Source: Pseudonocardia kujensis | Lineage (GTDB): Bacteria; Actinomycetota; Actinomycetes; Mycobacteriales; Pseudonocardiaceae | Direction: 5' to 3' | Assembly: GCF_021283305.1 (NCBI RefSeq) | Contig: NZ_JAJSOK010000024.1 | Location: 39,653-103,652, forward strand | Length of the DNA: 64,000 nucleotides | In this document: positions 27,968 through 37,025 of the stretch, piece after piece | Layout of the letters: every line of letters begins with the position of its first letter | Position numbering within the stretch: the first letter of the stretch is position 1 | Position numbers and translations under genes: made by a program | Notes under the pieces: generated by a model | Databases searched by the model: none | Told to the model about the DNA's origin: nothing | The model's input: the letters and a program-made list of their open reading frames with translations, nothing else

Positions 27968-29559
27968 CCACCGAGATCACGACGGCGGGCCTCACCGGGC
28001 CCGACCTGACGGCCTTGTCCCGCGGCGAGCTGCTCGCCCGGACCCCGGACGCCCTCTACCGCGTCCTCGCCGACCTCGACCGGCCGGTGTACGTGGTCCG
28101 GGACGAGCGCGGCGTCGGTGCGACGAACGAGCTGGCCGGGGCGCGCCGTCCCGGCGTGCAGGTGCTCGCGTCCGCGGGGCCGCTACCCCCGGCCCGGCTG
28201 GGCGCCGCCGCGTTCCGCCGCACCCACGGCGTCCGGTTGGCCTACCACGCCGGCGCCATGGCGCACGGCATCGCGTCTGCGGAGATGGTCACGGCGCTGG
28301 CCCGGACGGGGATCCTGGCGAGCTTCGGCGCGGCAGGACTCGTCTCCGAGAAGGTCGACGCCGGACTCACCGCGATCACCCGGGGTGCGCCGGGCAAGCC
28401 GTTCGCCTGCAACCTGATCCACAGCCCCAGCGAGCTCGCCATGGAGCGGTCGACCGTCGACCTCTGTGTGAAGCACGGGGTGACCGCGGTCGAGGCCTCC
28501 GCGTTCCTCGAGCTGACGCCCGAGATCGTCCGCTACCGGGCGCTCGGCCTGTCCCGCGGCGCCGGCGGGTCCGCCCGGATCGGGCACCACGTCGTCGCGA
28601 AGGTGTCGCGGACCGAGATCGCCGAGCTGTTCCTCGCGCCGGCGCCCGAGCCGATCCTGCGCCGGCTGGTGGAGGAGGGGCGGATCACCGCCGAGCAGGC
28701 CACCCTCGCTCGGGGGGTCCCGATGGCGGACGACGTCACGGCCGAGGCGGACTCCGGTGGCCACACCGACCGCCGCCCCCTCCCCGTGCTGCTGGGCGAG
28801 CTGCTGCGGCTCCGCGACCGCCTGAACCCCCGCGTGCGGATCGGCGCGGCGGGCGGAATCGGCACCCCGGACGCCGCCGCAGCGGCGTTCGCCCAAGGCG
28901 CGGACTATGTCGTGACCGGTTCGGTCAACCAGGCGTGCGTCGAGTCCGGGCAGTCCGCGATCGCCAAGGAGATGCTCGGGCAGGCCGGGGTGACCGACTG
29001 CGAGATGGCGCCGTCCAGCGACATGTTCGAGCTCGGCGTCGACGTCCAGGTGCTGCGCCGCGGCACGATGTTCCCGTCCCGCGCGCGCCGGCTCTACGAT
29101 CTCTACCGCCGCCACGACGGTCTCGACGACCTGCCCGCCGCCGAGCGGGAGTCCCTCCAACGCACCGTGTTCCGCCGCCCGCTCGAGGACGTGTGGGCCG
29201 ACACCGTCGACTACTTCACCCGCCGCGACCCGGACCAGATCGCCCGCGCCGCCGAGAACCCCAAGCGGCGGATGGCGCTGGTGTTCCGCTGGTACCTCGG
29301 GCTGTCGTCCAACTGGGCCGCGGCCGGGGTCGCCGACCGTGCCGCCGACTACCAGATCTGGTGCGGCGCCGCGATGGGCGCCTGCAACACCTGGCTCGCC
29401 GGCACCCCGCTCGAACCCGTCGGCGCCCGCACCGTGAGCGGGATCGCCGAGAACCTCATGCGGGGCGCGGCCTTCCACAGCCGCGTCACCACCCTGCGCC
29501 TCGCGGGCGTCACCCTGCCCGCCCGGTGCGCCGCCCACCGACCGGAGATCCTGTCGTGA
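27961..29559 (+). CDS. PfaD-type enoyl reductase (FMN-dependent, 2-nitropropane dioxygenase family)
   Basis: A 532-residue protein matching PfaD over its full length. It has the FMN TIM-barrel ([56 protein letters not shown], then [13 protein letters not shown]) and the long PfaD C-terminus ([20 protein letters not shown]). It acts in trans as enoyl reductase of PUFA synthases, deciding where double bonds are removed. ATG 27961 overlaps the end of the preceding gene by 7 bases; a GTG at 27964 is also possible. PfaA-like, DH-DH and PfaD-like genes in this order mark the locus as a PUFA-synthase-type system. Confidence 0.93.
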   Translation: MVTTEITTAGLTGPDLTALSRGELLARTPDALYRVLADLDRPVYVVRDERGVGATNELAGARRPGVQVLASAGPLPPARLGAAAFRRTHGVRLAYHAGAMAHGIASAEMVTALARTGILASFGAAGLVSEKVDAGLTAITRGAPGKPFACNLIHSPSELAMERSTVDLCVKHGVTAVEASAFLELTPEIVRYRALGLSRGAGGSARIGHHVVAKVSRTEIAELFLAPAPEPILRRLVEEGRITAEQATLARGVPMADDVTAEADSGGHTDRRPLPVLLGELLRLRDRLNPRVRIGAAGGIGTPDAAAAAFAQGADYVVTGSVNQACVESGQSAIAKEMLGQAGVTDCEMAPSSDMFELGVDVQVLRRGTMFPSRARRLYDLYRRHDGLDDLPAAERESLQRTVFRRPLEDVWADTVDYFTRRDPDQIARAAENPKRRMALVFRWYLGLSSNWAAAGVADRAADYQIWCGAAMGACNTWLAGTPLEPVGARTVSGIAENLMRGAAFHSRVTTLRLAGVTLPARCAAHRPEILS

Positions 29560-31244
29560 CCGAGACCCTGCCCGCCCCGCCGATCCCCCGCCCCGACACC
29601 CCGCGCAGCGTCGACTGGGTGCTGTGCCGCTCCTGCGACGCCATGGTCTACGCCAAACGGCTGCAGCGCGCCGCGGGTGTCTGCCCCGAGTGCGGCCACC
29701 ACAGCCCGCTGACTGCGCCCGAGCGGCTGGTCCAGCTGCTCGACGCGGGCTCGGTCGAGGCCCTCCCCGTCGACGTCCCGGACGCCGACGTCCTGGCCTT
29801 CGTCGACTCAAAGCCCTACCCCGACCGCCTGCGCGACGCCCGCCGCCGCACCGGGCTCGACGAGGCCGTGCTCTGCGCGCGCGGCCGGATCGCCGGGCAC
29901 CCGGTCGTCGTCGCCGCCATGGACTTCCGGTTCCTCGGCGGGTCGCTCGGCGCGGCCGTCGGTGAGGCGATCACCCGGGCCTGTGAGGTCGCGGAGGCCG
30001 AGCGGACACCGTTGCTGCTGGTCAGCGCCTCGGGCGGGGCACGGATGCAGGAGGGCATCCTCGCCCTGATGCAGATGGCCAAGACGAGCCAGGCGCTGCG
30101 CAGGCTCGACGAGGCCGGGGTGCTCACGATCTCACTGATCACCGACCCGACCTACGGCGGCGTCGCGGCCAGCTTCGCCACCCTGTGCGACGTGATCGTG
30201 GCCGAGCCCGGTGCCCGGCTCGGCTTCGCGGGCCCGCGGGTCATCGCCCAGACCATCGGCGAGACCCTGCCCGCGGGCTTCCAGACCGCCGAGTACCTCC
30301 TCGAGCACGGCATCATCGACCTCATCGCGCCCCGCGCCGAGCTGCGCGGCACGCTGGCGAAGCTGCTCGCCGTCGGCGGCGGCGCGGCCGAGGTGACCGA
30401 CGAGCCGGCGTCGGTCCTGGTCCGGGACGCGGCGCAGCTCCCCGAGCGGCACCCGTGGGAGGCCGTGCGCGCGGCCCGCCGGTTCGGCCGCCCCACCACG
30501 CTGGACTACGCGAACCTGCTGCTGGAGGACTTCACCGAGCTGCACGGCGACCGGATGGCCGCCGACTGCACCGCGATGATCACCGGTCTCGGCCGGCTCG
30601 CCGGGATCCCGGTCGTGCTGGTCGGCACCCAGAAGGGCCGCACTCCGGCCGAGCTGCCCAAGCGCAACTACGGCATGCCCACCCCCGCCGGCTACCGGAA
30701 GGCCGCCCGGGCGATGCGGCTCGCCGGGAAGCTGGGCCTGCCGGTGGTCAGCCTGGTCGACACCTCCGGCGCCTTCCCCGGGGTCGCGGCGGAGGAGCAG
30801 GGCCAGGCCGTCGCCATCGCCGAGAACCTGCGACTGCTGTCCGGCCTGCCCGTGCCGGTGGTCGCGGTGGTGACGGGCGAGGGCGGCAGCGGTGGCGCCC
30901 TCGCCCTCGCCCTCGCGGACGAGGTGCTGATGTGCGGCGACGCCGTCTACTCGGTGATCACCCCGGAGGGCTGCGCCTCGATCCTGTGGAAGGACGCGGG
31001 CGCCGCGCCGCGCGCGGCCGAGGCCCTGCGCGTCGACGCCCGTTCGCTGCTGGACCTCGGCGTGGTCGACGGCGTGGTACCGGAGGCCGAGCACGGCGAC
31101 CACGTGGCCGCCGCGGACAACCTCGGGTCCGCGCTGGTCGGCAGCCTGCTGCCGCTCTCGCGCATGGACCGCGAGACCCGGCTCGCCCGCCGCCACGAGC
31201 GGTTCCGCCGCTTCGGCGCCCCTCACATCGGAGAAACGGCATGA
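29556..31244 (+). CDS. Fused acetyl-CoA carboxylase carboxyltransferase, beta-alpha (AccD-AccA)
   Basis: A 562-residue fusion. The N-terminal half is AccD-like with a Cys4 zinc finger (Cys24, Cys27, Cys43, Cys46) and the crotonase-fold [20 protein letters not shown]. The C-terminal half is AccA-like ([42 protein letters not shown]). Together with the next two genes it forms an E. coli-type acetyl-CoA carboxylase rather than the two-subunit acyl-CoA carboxylases usual in actinomycetes. GTG 29556 overlaps the PfaD-like stop (GTGA). It supplies malonyl-CoA for the synthase; co-transcription implies dedicated precursor supply. Confidence 0.92.
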   Translation: MTETLPAPPIPRPDTPRSVDWVLCRSCDAMVYAKRLQRAAGVCPECGHHSPLTAPERLVQLLDAGSVEALPVDVPDADVLAFVDSKPYPDRLRDARRRTGLDEAVLCARGRIAGHPVVVAAMDFRFLGGSLGAAVGEAITRACEVAEAERTPLLLVSASGGARMQEGILALMQMAKTSQALRRLDEAGVLTISLITDPTYGGVAASFATLCDVIVAEPGARLGFAGPRVIAQTIGETLPAGFQTAEYLLEHGIIDLIAPRAELRGTLAKLLAVGGGAAEVTDEPASVLVRDAAQLPERHPWEAVRAARRFGRPTTLDYANLLLEDFTELHGDRMAADCTAMITGLGRLAGIPVVLVGTQKGRTPAELPKRNYGMPTPAGYRKAARAMRLAGKLGLPVVSLVDTSGAFPGVAAEEQGQAVAIAENLRLLSGLPVPVVAVVTGEGGSGGALALALADEVLMCGDAVYSVITPEGCASILWKDAGAAPRAAEALRVDARSLLDLGVVDGVVPEAEHGDHVAAADNLGSALVGSLLPLSRMDRETRLARRHERFRRFGAPHIGETA

Positions 31245-31774
31245 CCGAGCTCGAGACGGTCCTCGCGACCCTGCACCGCACCGCCTCCGCGATGGCCGCG
31301 GATGCGCGCCCGCCCGCCCGGATCAAGCTGGGCGCCGCGGGCGTGACCCTGGAGTGGGACCTGGTGCGGGTCGGCGCAGCGGACCATACCCCGAACGCCC
31401 AGCTCGTCCCGATCGAGGGAGGCGTGCCCACTCCCGTGGTCGCCACCGTGCCCGCCTCCGCCGCGCCGGCGCCCGCCGCCGCGGCCGGAGGCGCCGTGAG
31501 CGGCGGTGCCGCCGTGGTGACCGCGCAGCACACCCTCACCGCCCCGACCGTCGGCGTGTTCTACCGTGCTCCCGAGCCCGGTGCCGCGCCGTTCGTCGAC
31601 ACCGGCGACCTGGTCACCGCCGGGCAGCAGGTCGGGATCGTCGAGGCGATGAAGCTGATGATCCCGGTCGAGGCGGAGCGCGGCGGTCGGATCGTGGAGG
31701 TGCTCTGCGCGGACGCGACCGCCGTGGAGTTCGGCGCCCCGCTGTTCGCCCTGTCGGCGGAGTCGGCGGAGTAG
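31241..31774 (+). CDS. accB: Biotin carboxyl carrier protein (AccB)
   Basis: A 177-residue carrier. An N-terminal helix, an Ala/Pro-rich hinge ([14 protein letters not shown]) and a C-terminal biotinyl domain with Lys138 in the EAMKLM motif are the usual AccB layout. The ATG overlaps the stop of the carboxyltransferase gene (ATGA). It shuttles carboxybiotin between the biotin carboxylase encoded 4 bases downstream and the fused transferase upstream. Confidence 0.93.
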   Translation: MTELETVLATLHRTASAMAADARPPARIKLGAAGVTLEWDLVRVGAADHTPNAQLVPIEGGVPTPVVATVPASAAPAPAAAAGGAVSGGAAVVTAQHTLTAPTVGVFYRAPEPGAAPFVDTGDLVTAGQQVGIVEAMKLMIPVEAERGGRIVEVLCADATAVEFGAPLFALSAESAE

Positions 31775-31778
31775 AGGC

Positions 31779-33149
31779 ATGCACACCGTGTTGATCGCCA
31801 ACCGCGGCGAGATCGCCCTGCGGGTCCTGCGCACCTGCCGGGAGATGGGCCTGCGCACGGTCGCGGTGTACTCGACGGCGGACGAGGGCTCTGCCGTGGT
31901 CCGCGAGGCGGACGAAGCCGTCCGGATCGGACCCGGCCCCGCTCGCCGCAGCTACAACCACATCCCGGCGGTGATCGAGGCGGCCCGGATGACGGGTGCC
32001 GACGCCGTCCACCCCGGGTACGGCTTCCTGTCCGAGAACGCCGACTTCGCCGAGGTCTGCGCGGCGGAGGGGATCACGTTCGTCGGGCCGCCGCCGGCGG
32101 TCATGGAGCGCCTGGGGGATAAGGCCTCCGCTCGTGCCGCCATGGTCGCGGCAGGGCTTCCGCTGCTCCCCGGCAGCACGGACGCGATCGACGACCCGGC
32201 CGCCGCCCGGGCCCTCGCCGACTCGATCGGCTACCCGGTGATCATCAAGGCGGTCGCAGGCGGTGGCGGCCGCGGGATGGCCGTCGTCCGGGAGCCCGAG
32301 GCCTTCGTCGACGTCTACCGCCGCACCCGGGCCGGTGCGGCCGCGGTGTTCGGCGACGGCCGGGTCTACGTGGAGCGCTACCTGGATTCCGCGCGGCACG
32401 TGGAGATCCAGGTGCTGTGCGACGCCCACGGTCATGGCGTGCACCTCGGCGCGCGGGACTGCTCGGTGCAGCGCCGCCACCAGAAGCTCGTCGAGGAGAC
32501 ACCGGCCCCGGGGCTCCCGCTCGACGTCCAGCACGCCATCGGCGAGGAGGCCGTCCGGGCCGTGCTGTCGGTCGGCTACGTCGGCGCCGGCACCGTCGAG
32601 ATGCTCGTCGACGCCGACGGCGCGCACTCCTTCATGGAGGTCAACTGCCGGCTGCAGGTCGAGCACCCGGTGACGGAGATGGTCACCGGGATCGACCTGG
32701 TGGCCGAGCAGCTGCGTGTCGCGATGGGCGAGCCGCTGCGATTCGGCCAGTCCGACGTCCGGTTCGACGGGGTGGCCGTCGAGTGTCGGATCAACGCCGA
32801 GGACCCCGCGAAGGACTTCGCCCCGACCCCGGGACTGCTGGAGTCCGTCGAGCTGCCCGGCGGGCCATTCGTGCGGGTGGACACGCACGTGGCGGCGGGC
32901 CGTCGGATCCCGCCGGAGTACGACTCGCTGCTGGCCAAGGTGATCACCTGGGGTGCCGACCGGGACACCGCGCTGCGCCGGATGGACCGGGCGCTGGCCG
33001 AGACCCGGATCGAGGGCGAGCGGATCGCCACGACCGCACCGTTCCTGCGCGGCGTGCTCGCCGAGCCGGACTTCCGCGCGGGGCGGCACGACACCGGCCT
33101 GTTGGACCGCATGAAGGATCGAGCCACGCTGGGAGGCGTGACCGCATGA
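31779..33149 (+). CDS. accC: Biotin carboxylase (AccC)
   Basis: A 456-residue ATP-grasp carboxylase of normal AccC length. It opens with VLIANRGEIALRVLRTCREM, carries the glycine-rich ATP loop KAVAGGGGRGMAV and the active-site EVNCRLQVEH. No biotinyl domain is attached, matching the separate AccB upstream. It carboxylates biotin on AccB with ATP and bicarbonate. The stop overlaps the ATG of the desaturase gene, tying precursor supply and chain modification into one transcript. Confidence 0.94.
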   Translation: MHTVLIANRGEIALRVLRTCREMGLRTVAVYSTADEGSAVVREADEAVRIGPGPARRSYNHIPAVIEAARMTGADAVHPGYGFLSENADFAEVCAAEGITFVGPPPAVMERLGDKASARAAMVAAGLPLLPGSTDAIDDPAAARALADSIGYPVIIKAVAGGGGRGMAVVREPEAFVDVYRRTRAGAAAVFGDGRVYVERYLDSARHVEIQVLCDAHGHGVHLGARDCSVQRRHQKLVEETPAPGLPLDVQHAIGEEAVRAVLSVGYVGAGTVEMLVDADGAHSFMEVNCRLQVEHPVTEMVTGIDLVAEQLRVAMGEPLRFGQSDVRFDGVAVECRINAEDPAKDFAPTPGLLESVELPGGPFVRVDTHVAAGRRIPPEYDSLLAKVITWGADRDTALRRMDRALAETRIEGERIATTAPFLRGVLAEPDFRAGRHDTGLLDRMKDRATLGGVTA

Positions 33150-34102
33150 CCGCCGCGACCGATCTCGCCGAGCGACCGGAACCCCGTCGGAAGACGATCT
33201 CCAGTCCCTACATCCACAAGCTGCAGCGCAGGCACTTCCTGCTCTTCGACATCGCCCCGATCCTCGGCACCCTCGCGGCCGTGGCGTTCCTGGGGGTGCA
33301 TCCCCTCGGCTGGACCGAGCTCGGGCTGCTCGTCGGGTTCTGGCTGCTCACCGGCCTGGGGGTGACCGTCGGCTATCACCGGCTCTTCACGCACCGCACC
33401 TTCAGGACGACGCCCGCGGTGCAGGCCGTGTTGGCCGTCCTCGGCTCGATGGCGGGCCAGGGCGCGGTGATCTCCTGGGTGGCGCTGCACCGTCGCCACC
33501 ACGAGTTCTCCGACCGGGAGGGCGACCCGCACTCGCCCAACCTGTCCGGCGGCGGGCTCGTCGGCGCGCTGCGCGGGCTCGCCCACTCGCACTTCCTGTG
33601 GATGCGCCGCCATGAGTACCCCAACGTCGTCCACTACGCCCCCGACCTGATCAGGAACCGGGCGCTGGTCAAGGTCGCGAGGGGCTACTACTGGTGGGTC
33701 GCACTCGGGCTCGCCGTGCCCGCGCTCGTCGGCGGCCTCGTGGACCTGTCCTGGCAGGGTGCGGTGTCCGGGCTGCTCTGGGGCGGGTTCGTGCGGATCT
33801 TCGTGCTGGAGCACATCGTCTGGGCGATCAACTCCTTCCTGCACATGTTCGGGACCCGGCCCTACGAGTCCCGCGAGAACAGCCGCAACGGCGGGATCTT
33901 CGCCCTTCTCACCCTCGGCGAGTCCTGGCACAACAACCACCACGCCTTCCCGGAGTCGCCGTCGTTCGGCCTCGACTGGTATCGGCTCGACCCCGGGTTC
34001 TGGCTGATCAAGGCCCTGGAGGCGATCGGCCTCGCCTGGGACCTCAAGACCCCGTCCGACGAGCGCCGGGAGTCCCGGCGCGTCCGACCCGCAGGAGCCT
34101 GA
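33146..34102 (+). CDS. Membrane fatty acid desaturase (acyl-CoA/acyl-ACP, SCD-like)
   Basis: A 318-residue membrane diiron desaturase with three histidine boxes: His78-RLFT-His83, His115-RRHH and His262-NNHH, and about four hydrophobic segments. These are the signatures of the Delta-9-type/JamB-like family. ATG 33146 overlaps the accC stop. Encoded two bases before an ACP gene and in the same operon as a FAAL, it resembles the FAAL/desaturase/ACP triad that makes terminal alkynes in jamaicamide biosynthesis (JamABC). Desaturation, or desaturation followed by acetylenation, of an ACP-bound chain is therefore the leading hypothesis. Confidence 0.92.
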   Translation: MTAATDLAERPEPRRKTISSPYIHKLQRRHFLLFDIAPILGTLAAVAFLGVHPLGWTELGLLVGFWLLTGLGVTVGYHRLFTHRTFRTTPAVQAVLAVLGSMAGQGAVISWVALHRRHHEFSDREGDPHSPNLSGGGLVGALRGLAHSHFLWMRRHEYPNVVHYAPDLIRNRALVKVARGYYWWVALGLAVPALVGGLVDLSWQGAVSGLLWGGFVRIFVLEHIVWAINSFLHMFGTRPYESRENSRNGGIFALLTLGESWHNNHHAFPESPSFGLDWYRLDPGFWLIKALEAIGLAWDLKTPSDERRESRRVRPAGA

Positions 34103-34103
34103 C

Positions 34104-34361
34104 ATGGGAACCGCCGTCGCGACCGACGTCCCGTCCATCGTCGCCTGGTGCCGCGGCTACCTGGCGAACCTGCTCGACGTCGAGGAGGCGGAGGTCGACC
34201 CGGACGCCGACTTCGACCGGCTCGGCGTGGACTCCGCCCTCGCGGTGTCGCTGCTGGTGGAGGTGGAGGAGCGGTACGCCGTCGACATCGCCCCCGAGGC
34301 GTTGTTCGAGAACCCGACGATCACGGCCGTCGCAACGTACCTGCACGAGCGGCTGCGATGA
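34104..34361 (+). CDS. Acyl carrier protein
   Basis: An 85-residue carrier protein with phosphopantetheine Ser44 in LGVDSALAVSL. CAGGAG lies 6 bases before the ATG, and the preceding stop is one base away. Its stop overlaps the ATG of the methyltransferase (ATGA). The ACP-methyltransferase pair repeats the organisation at 570-1, supporting methylation or cyclopropanation on the carrier. The FAAL at 37022-38752 is the likely loading enzyme. The sequence differs clearly from the tandem ACPs inside the synthase. Confidence 0.9.
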   Translation: MGTAVATDVPSIVAWCRGYLANLLDVEEAEVDPDADFDRLGVDSALAVSLLVEVEERYAVDIAPEALFENPTITAVATYLHERLR

Positions 34362-35173
34362 CCTCCGTCGAAGCCATCCGCCACCACTACGACGTCGGCA
34401 ACGACTTCTACCGGCTCTGGCTCGATCCCACACTCAGCTACTCCTGCGCGTGGCGGTACGGGGCGGACACCCTGGAGGAGGCGCAGGAGCGGAAACTGCG
34501 CCACCACCTCGACGCGGCGGGCGCCCGCACGCGCCTGCTCGACGTGGGGTGCGGCTGGGGCGGGATCCTCGAGCGGGCCGGGGTGCCCGCCGTCGGGCTC
34601 ACGCTGTCGGACGAGCAGGCAGCCCACGTCGCGGCCCGGGGGCTCCCGGACGTCGAGGTGCGGGTGGAGGACTGGCGGGACCACACGCCCGCGGCCCCCT
34701 ACGACGGGATCGTGTCCATCGGCGCGTTCGAGCACTTCGCCGCGCCCGGGCAGGACAAGATCGGCGTCTACCGGGAGTTCTTCACGCGCTGCCGGGACTG
34801 GCTCGCCGGCGGTGCGCTCTCCCTGCAGACGATCGCCTACGCGAACATGGACCCCGCCGAGGCGAGCCGGTTCATGCAGCAGGAGATCTTCCCGGACGCG
34901 GAACTCCCCACCCTCGGCGAGATCACCGTGGCAGCCGAGGGGGTCCTCGAGGTGACCGCGCTGTCCAACGGACGCCTGGACTACGCCTGGACCTGCGACG
35001 AGTGGGCGCGGCGGCTCAAGGCGGCGCGGGCCGAGGCGCGCGAGCTGGTCGGCCCCGAGGTCGTGGCGCGCTACGAGCGCTACCTCACCCTGTCCTCGCT
35101 GGGCTTCCGCATGGGCAAGCTCGCGCTGTACCGGATCACGATGCGCCCCTACGGCTCCCGGTGGGGCGCATGA
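34358..35173 (+). CDS. Cyclopropane-fatty-acyl synthase-like SAM methyltransferase
   Basis: A 271-residue protein with the CFA/mycolic acid cyclopropane synthase start (IRHHYDVGNDFYRLWLDPTL, YSCAW), the SAM motif LLDVGCGWGGILERAG and the active-site region IVSIGAFEHFAAPGQDK. The ATG overlaps the ACP stop. It would transfer a methyl group to a double bond introduced by the desaturase or the synthase, giving a cyclopropane, methylene or methyl branch. At 271 residues it is slightly shorter than CmaA/PcaA-type enzymes (about 290). The FAD oxidoreductase at the operon start could reduce a methylene product (inference). Confidence 0.88.
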   Translation: MTSVEAIRHHYDVGNDFYRLWLDPTLSYSCAWRYGADTLEEAQERKLRHHLDAAGARTRLLDVGCGWGGILERAGVPAVGLTLSDEQAAHVAARGLPDVEVRVEDWRDHTPAAPYDGIVSIGAFEHFAAPGQDKIGVYREFFTRCRDWLAGGALSLQTIAYANMDPAEASRFMQQEIFPDAELPTLGEITVAAEGVLEVTALSNGRLDYAWTCDEWARRLKAARAEARELVGPEVVARYERYLTLSSLGFRMGKLALYRITMRPYGSRWGA

Positions 35174-36318
35174 GGTTCAACCCGTTCGCGCCGTCGTTCC
35201 GGCAGGACCCGTATGCGCAGTACGCGGCGCTGCGGGCAGAACTGCCGATCCGCACCCTCGGTATGTGGGTACTGACCCGGCACACGGACGTCCTGGCCGT
35301 GCTGCGGGACCGGAGCTTCAGCGCCGAGCTGATCCCGGCCCTGGTGGCGCGGCACGGCGGGGCGGTGGACACGGACCTGGTCCTGCGGCTCGGTCGGGCG
35401 TCGCTGGTGTTCACCGACAACCCGGCGCACGCCCGGCTACGCGGGCTGGTGAACCGGGTGTTCACCCCGGCGGCGGTGGCGGACCTGGAGCCGCTGGTGC
35501 ACGAGCTCGCGCAGCGGCGGGTGTCCGGGCTGCGACACGACCTCATGGCCGAGCTCGCCGAGCCGCTCCCTGTCGAGGTGCTGTGCACCTGGCTGGGCCT
35601 GCCCGCGGAGCTTCATGGGCAGGTGGCGGGCTGGACGCACGAGATCCGGTTCCTGCTGGAGCCCGGGATGCTGAAGCGGGACCACCTGGAGCGGATCTCC
35701 CGGGTCGTCGCGACCTTCGCCGCCGCGCTGCGCGAGGTGCGGACGCCCGGCCTGCTACGCGAGCTCGCCGCCGTCCGGACCGCAGGGGGTGACCGCCTCA
35801 CCGAGGAGGAGACGGCGCTGCTCGGGATCATGTGCTTCGTCGCGGGCACCGAGACCACCGCGGCGTTGATCGGCAACAGTGCACTGGCGCTCCTGCGCAG
35901 CCCGGGAATCGGACTTGAGCAGGTCCCGGCCACCGTGCGCGAGACGCTGCGTCACGAGAGCCCGCTCCAGATGACCACGCGCATCGCCACCCGGGAAATC
36001 GAGATCGGCGGCGTCCGGATCGCCGCCGGGGACCAGGTGCTGCTCTGCCTCGCCGCCGCCAACCGGGACCCGGCCGTGTTCCCGAACCCGGACACCTTCG
36101 ATCCGGCGCGGGGACCCGGTCCACACCTGGGCTTCGGGTTCGGCATGCACGGCTGCCTCGGCGGCGCGCTGGCCGAGCTGCAGGCCCGCGCGGTGCTCGA
36201 CACCCTCGTGCGCGGCCCGGACCTGCGCCTCGACGGTGAGGTGCGGTGGCAGACCGAGAGCCTCATCGTCCGCAGCCCGGAGGCCCTGCCGGTCACTGTC
36301 GCGGCCGGTGCGCGATGA
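35170..36318 (+). CDS. Cytochrome P450
   Basis: A 382-residue P450. The I-helix is Ala225-GTETT, with Thr replacing the more common His/Asp at position 227. ExxR is in RETLRHE, and the heme loop is FGFGMHGCLG with Cys329. The helix after the heme Cys reads LAE rather than the usual LAR. The ATG overlaps the methyltransferase stop. It likely oxidises the methylated or desaturated acyl chain, perhaps on the ACP. It is not a close duplicate of the P450 at 5355-6557. No dedicated ferredoxin is present in the operon. Confidence 0.92.
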   Translation: MRFNPFAPSFRQDPYAQYAALRAELPIRTLGMWVLTRHTDVLAVLRDRSFSAELIPALVARHGGAVDTDLVLRLGRASLVFTDNPAHARLRGLVNRVFTPAAVADLEPLVHELAQRRVSGLRHDLMAELAEPLPVEVLCTWLGLPAELHGQVAGWTHEIRFLLEPGMLKRDHLERISRVVATFAAALREVRTPGLLRELAAVRTAGGDRLTEEETALLGIMCFVAGTETTAALIGNSALALLRSPGIGLEQVPATVRETLRHESPLQMTTRIATREIEIGGVRIAAGDQVLLCLAAANRDPAVFPNPDTFDPARGPGPHLGFGFGMHGCLGGALAELQARAVLDTLVRGPDLRLDGEVRWQTESLIVRSPEALPVTVAAGAR

Positions 36319-37025
36319 CCGCCACGATGCCGCGGCGGCTGCGCGACCTCCCACCCGAGGACGGGATCGCGCTGGTCTGTGTGCCCCATGCCGGGGCGGG
36401 CGCGTCGTCCTTCGCGCGCTGGCCGCGCCTGTTCGCAGCGCCCATCGGGCTCGTCCGGGCCCAGCTGCCCGGCCGTGAGGATTGTGCGACCGAGCAGCCG
36501 CTCCAGCGGGTCGCGGACGCGGTCGCGCTACTGCTGCCCGAGATCGCGGCCCTGCCGAGGGTGGCGCTCTACGGGCACAGCATGGGCGCGGTGATCGCGT
36601 TCGAGCTGGCCCGGGCCCTGAGCGCAGACGGGCAGCCGCCGGCACACCTGTTCGTCTCCGGGCGGCGGGCGCCGCAGTGCCCGGCGCGACACGGCGGCGT
36701 GCACCGGCTGCCGGACTCGGAGTTCGCCGAGGCCCTGGGCGGCGCGATCATCGGCCCGCCCCGCTTCCTGCGGTACGCCCTCGGCCTCACCCGCGCCGAC
36801 CTGACCCTGTCCGAGGAGTACACCGGCACACCGGAACCCCGGCTGGCCTGCCCGATTACGGCGTTCCACGGGCGGGACGATCCGATCGTGGCCCTCGACG
36901 AGGTGCAGGCCTGGGCGGAGGTCACCACGCGCGCGTTCGCGCTGCACCTGTTCGAGGGCGAGCACCTCTTCCACCAGCCCCGCCGCGCCGAGCTCGCGGC
37001 CCTGATGACGGGAGCGCTGGGATGA
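36315..37025 (+). CDS. Type II thioesterase (alpha/beta hydrolase)
   Basis: A 236-residue serine hydrolase of the editing thioesterase family: VCVPHAGAGASSFARWP (oxyanion region), Ser89 in YGHSMGAV, FHGRDDP for the acid and His217 in EGEHLF. The ATG overlaps the P450 stop. Such enzymes release short or stalled acyl groups from carrier proteins of polyketide and peptide synthases. Here it may clear the tandem ACPs or the stand-alone ACP, or release product, because the synthase has no thioesterase domain of its own. Confidence 0.9.
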   Translation: MTATMPRRLRDLPPEDGIALVCVPHAGAGASSFARWPRLFAAPIGLVRAQLPGREDCATEQPLQRVADAVALLLPEIAALPRVALYGHSMGAVIAFELARALSADGQPPAHLFVSGRRAPQCPARHGGVHRLPDSEFAEALGGAIIGPPRFLRYALGLTRADLTLSEEYTGTPEPRLACPITAFHGRDDPIVALDEVQAWAEVTTRAFALHLFEGEHLFHQPRRAELAALMTGALG

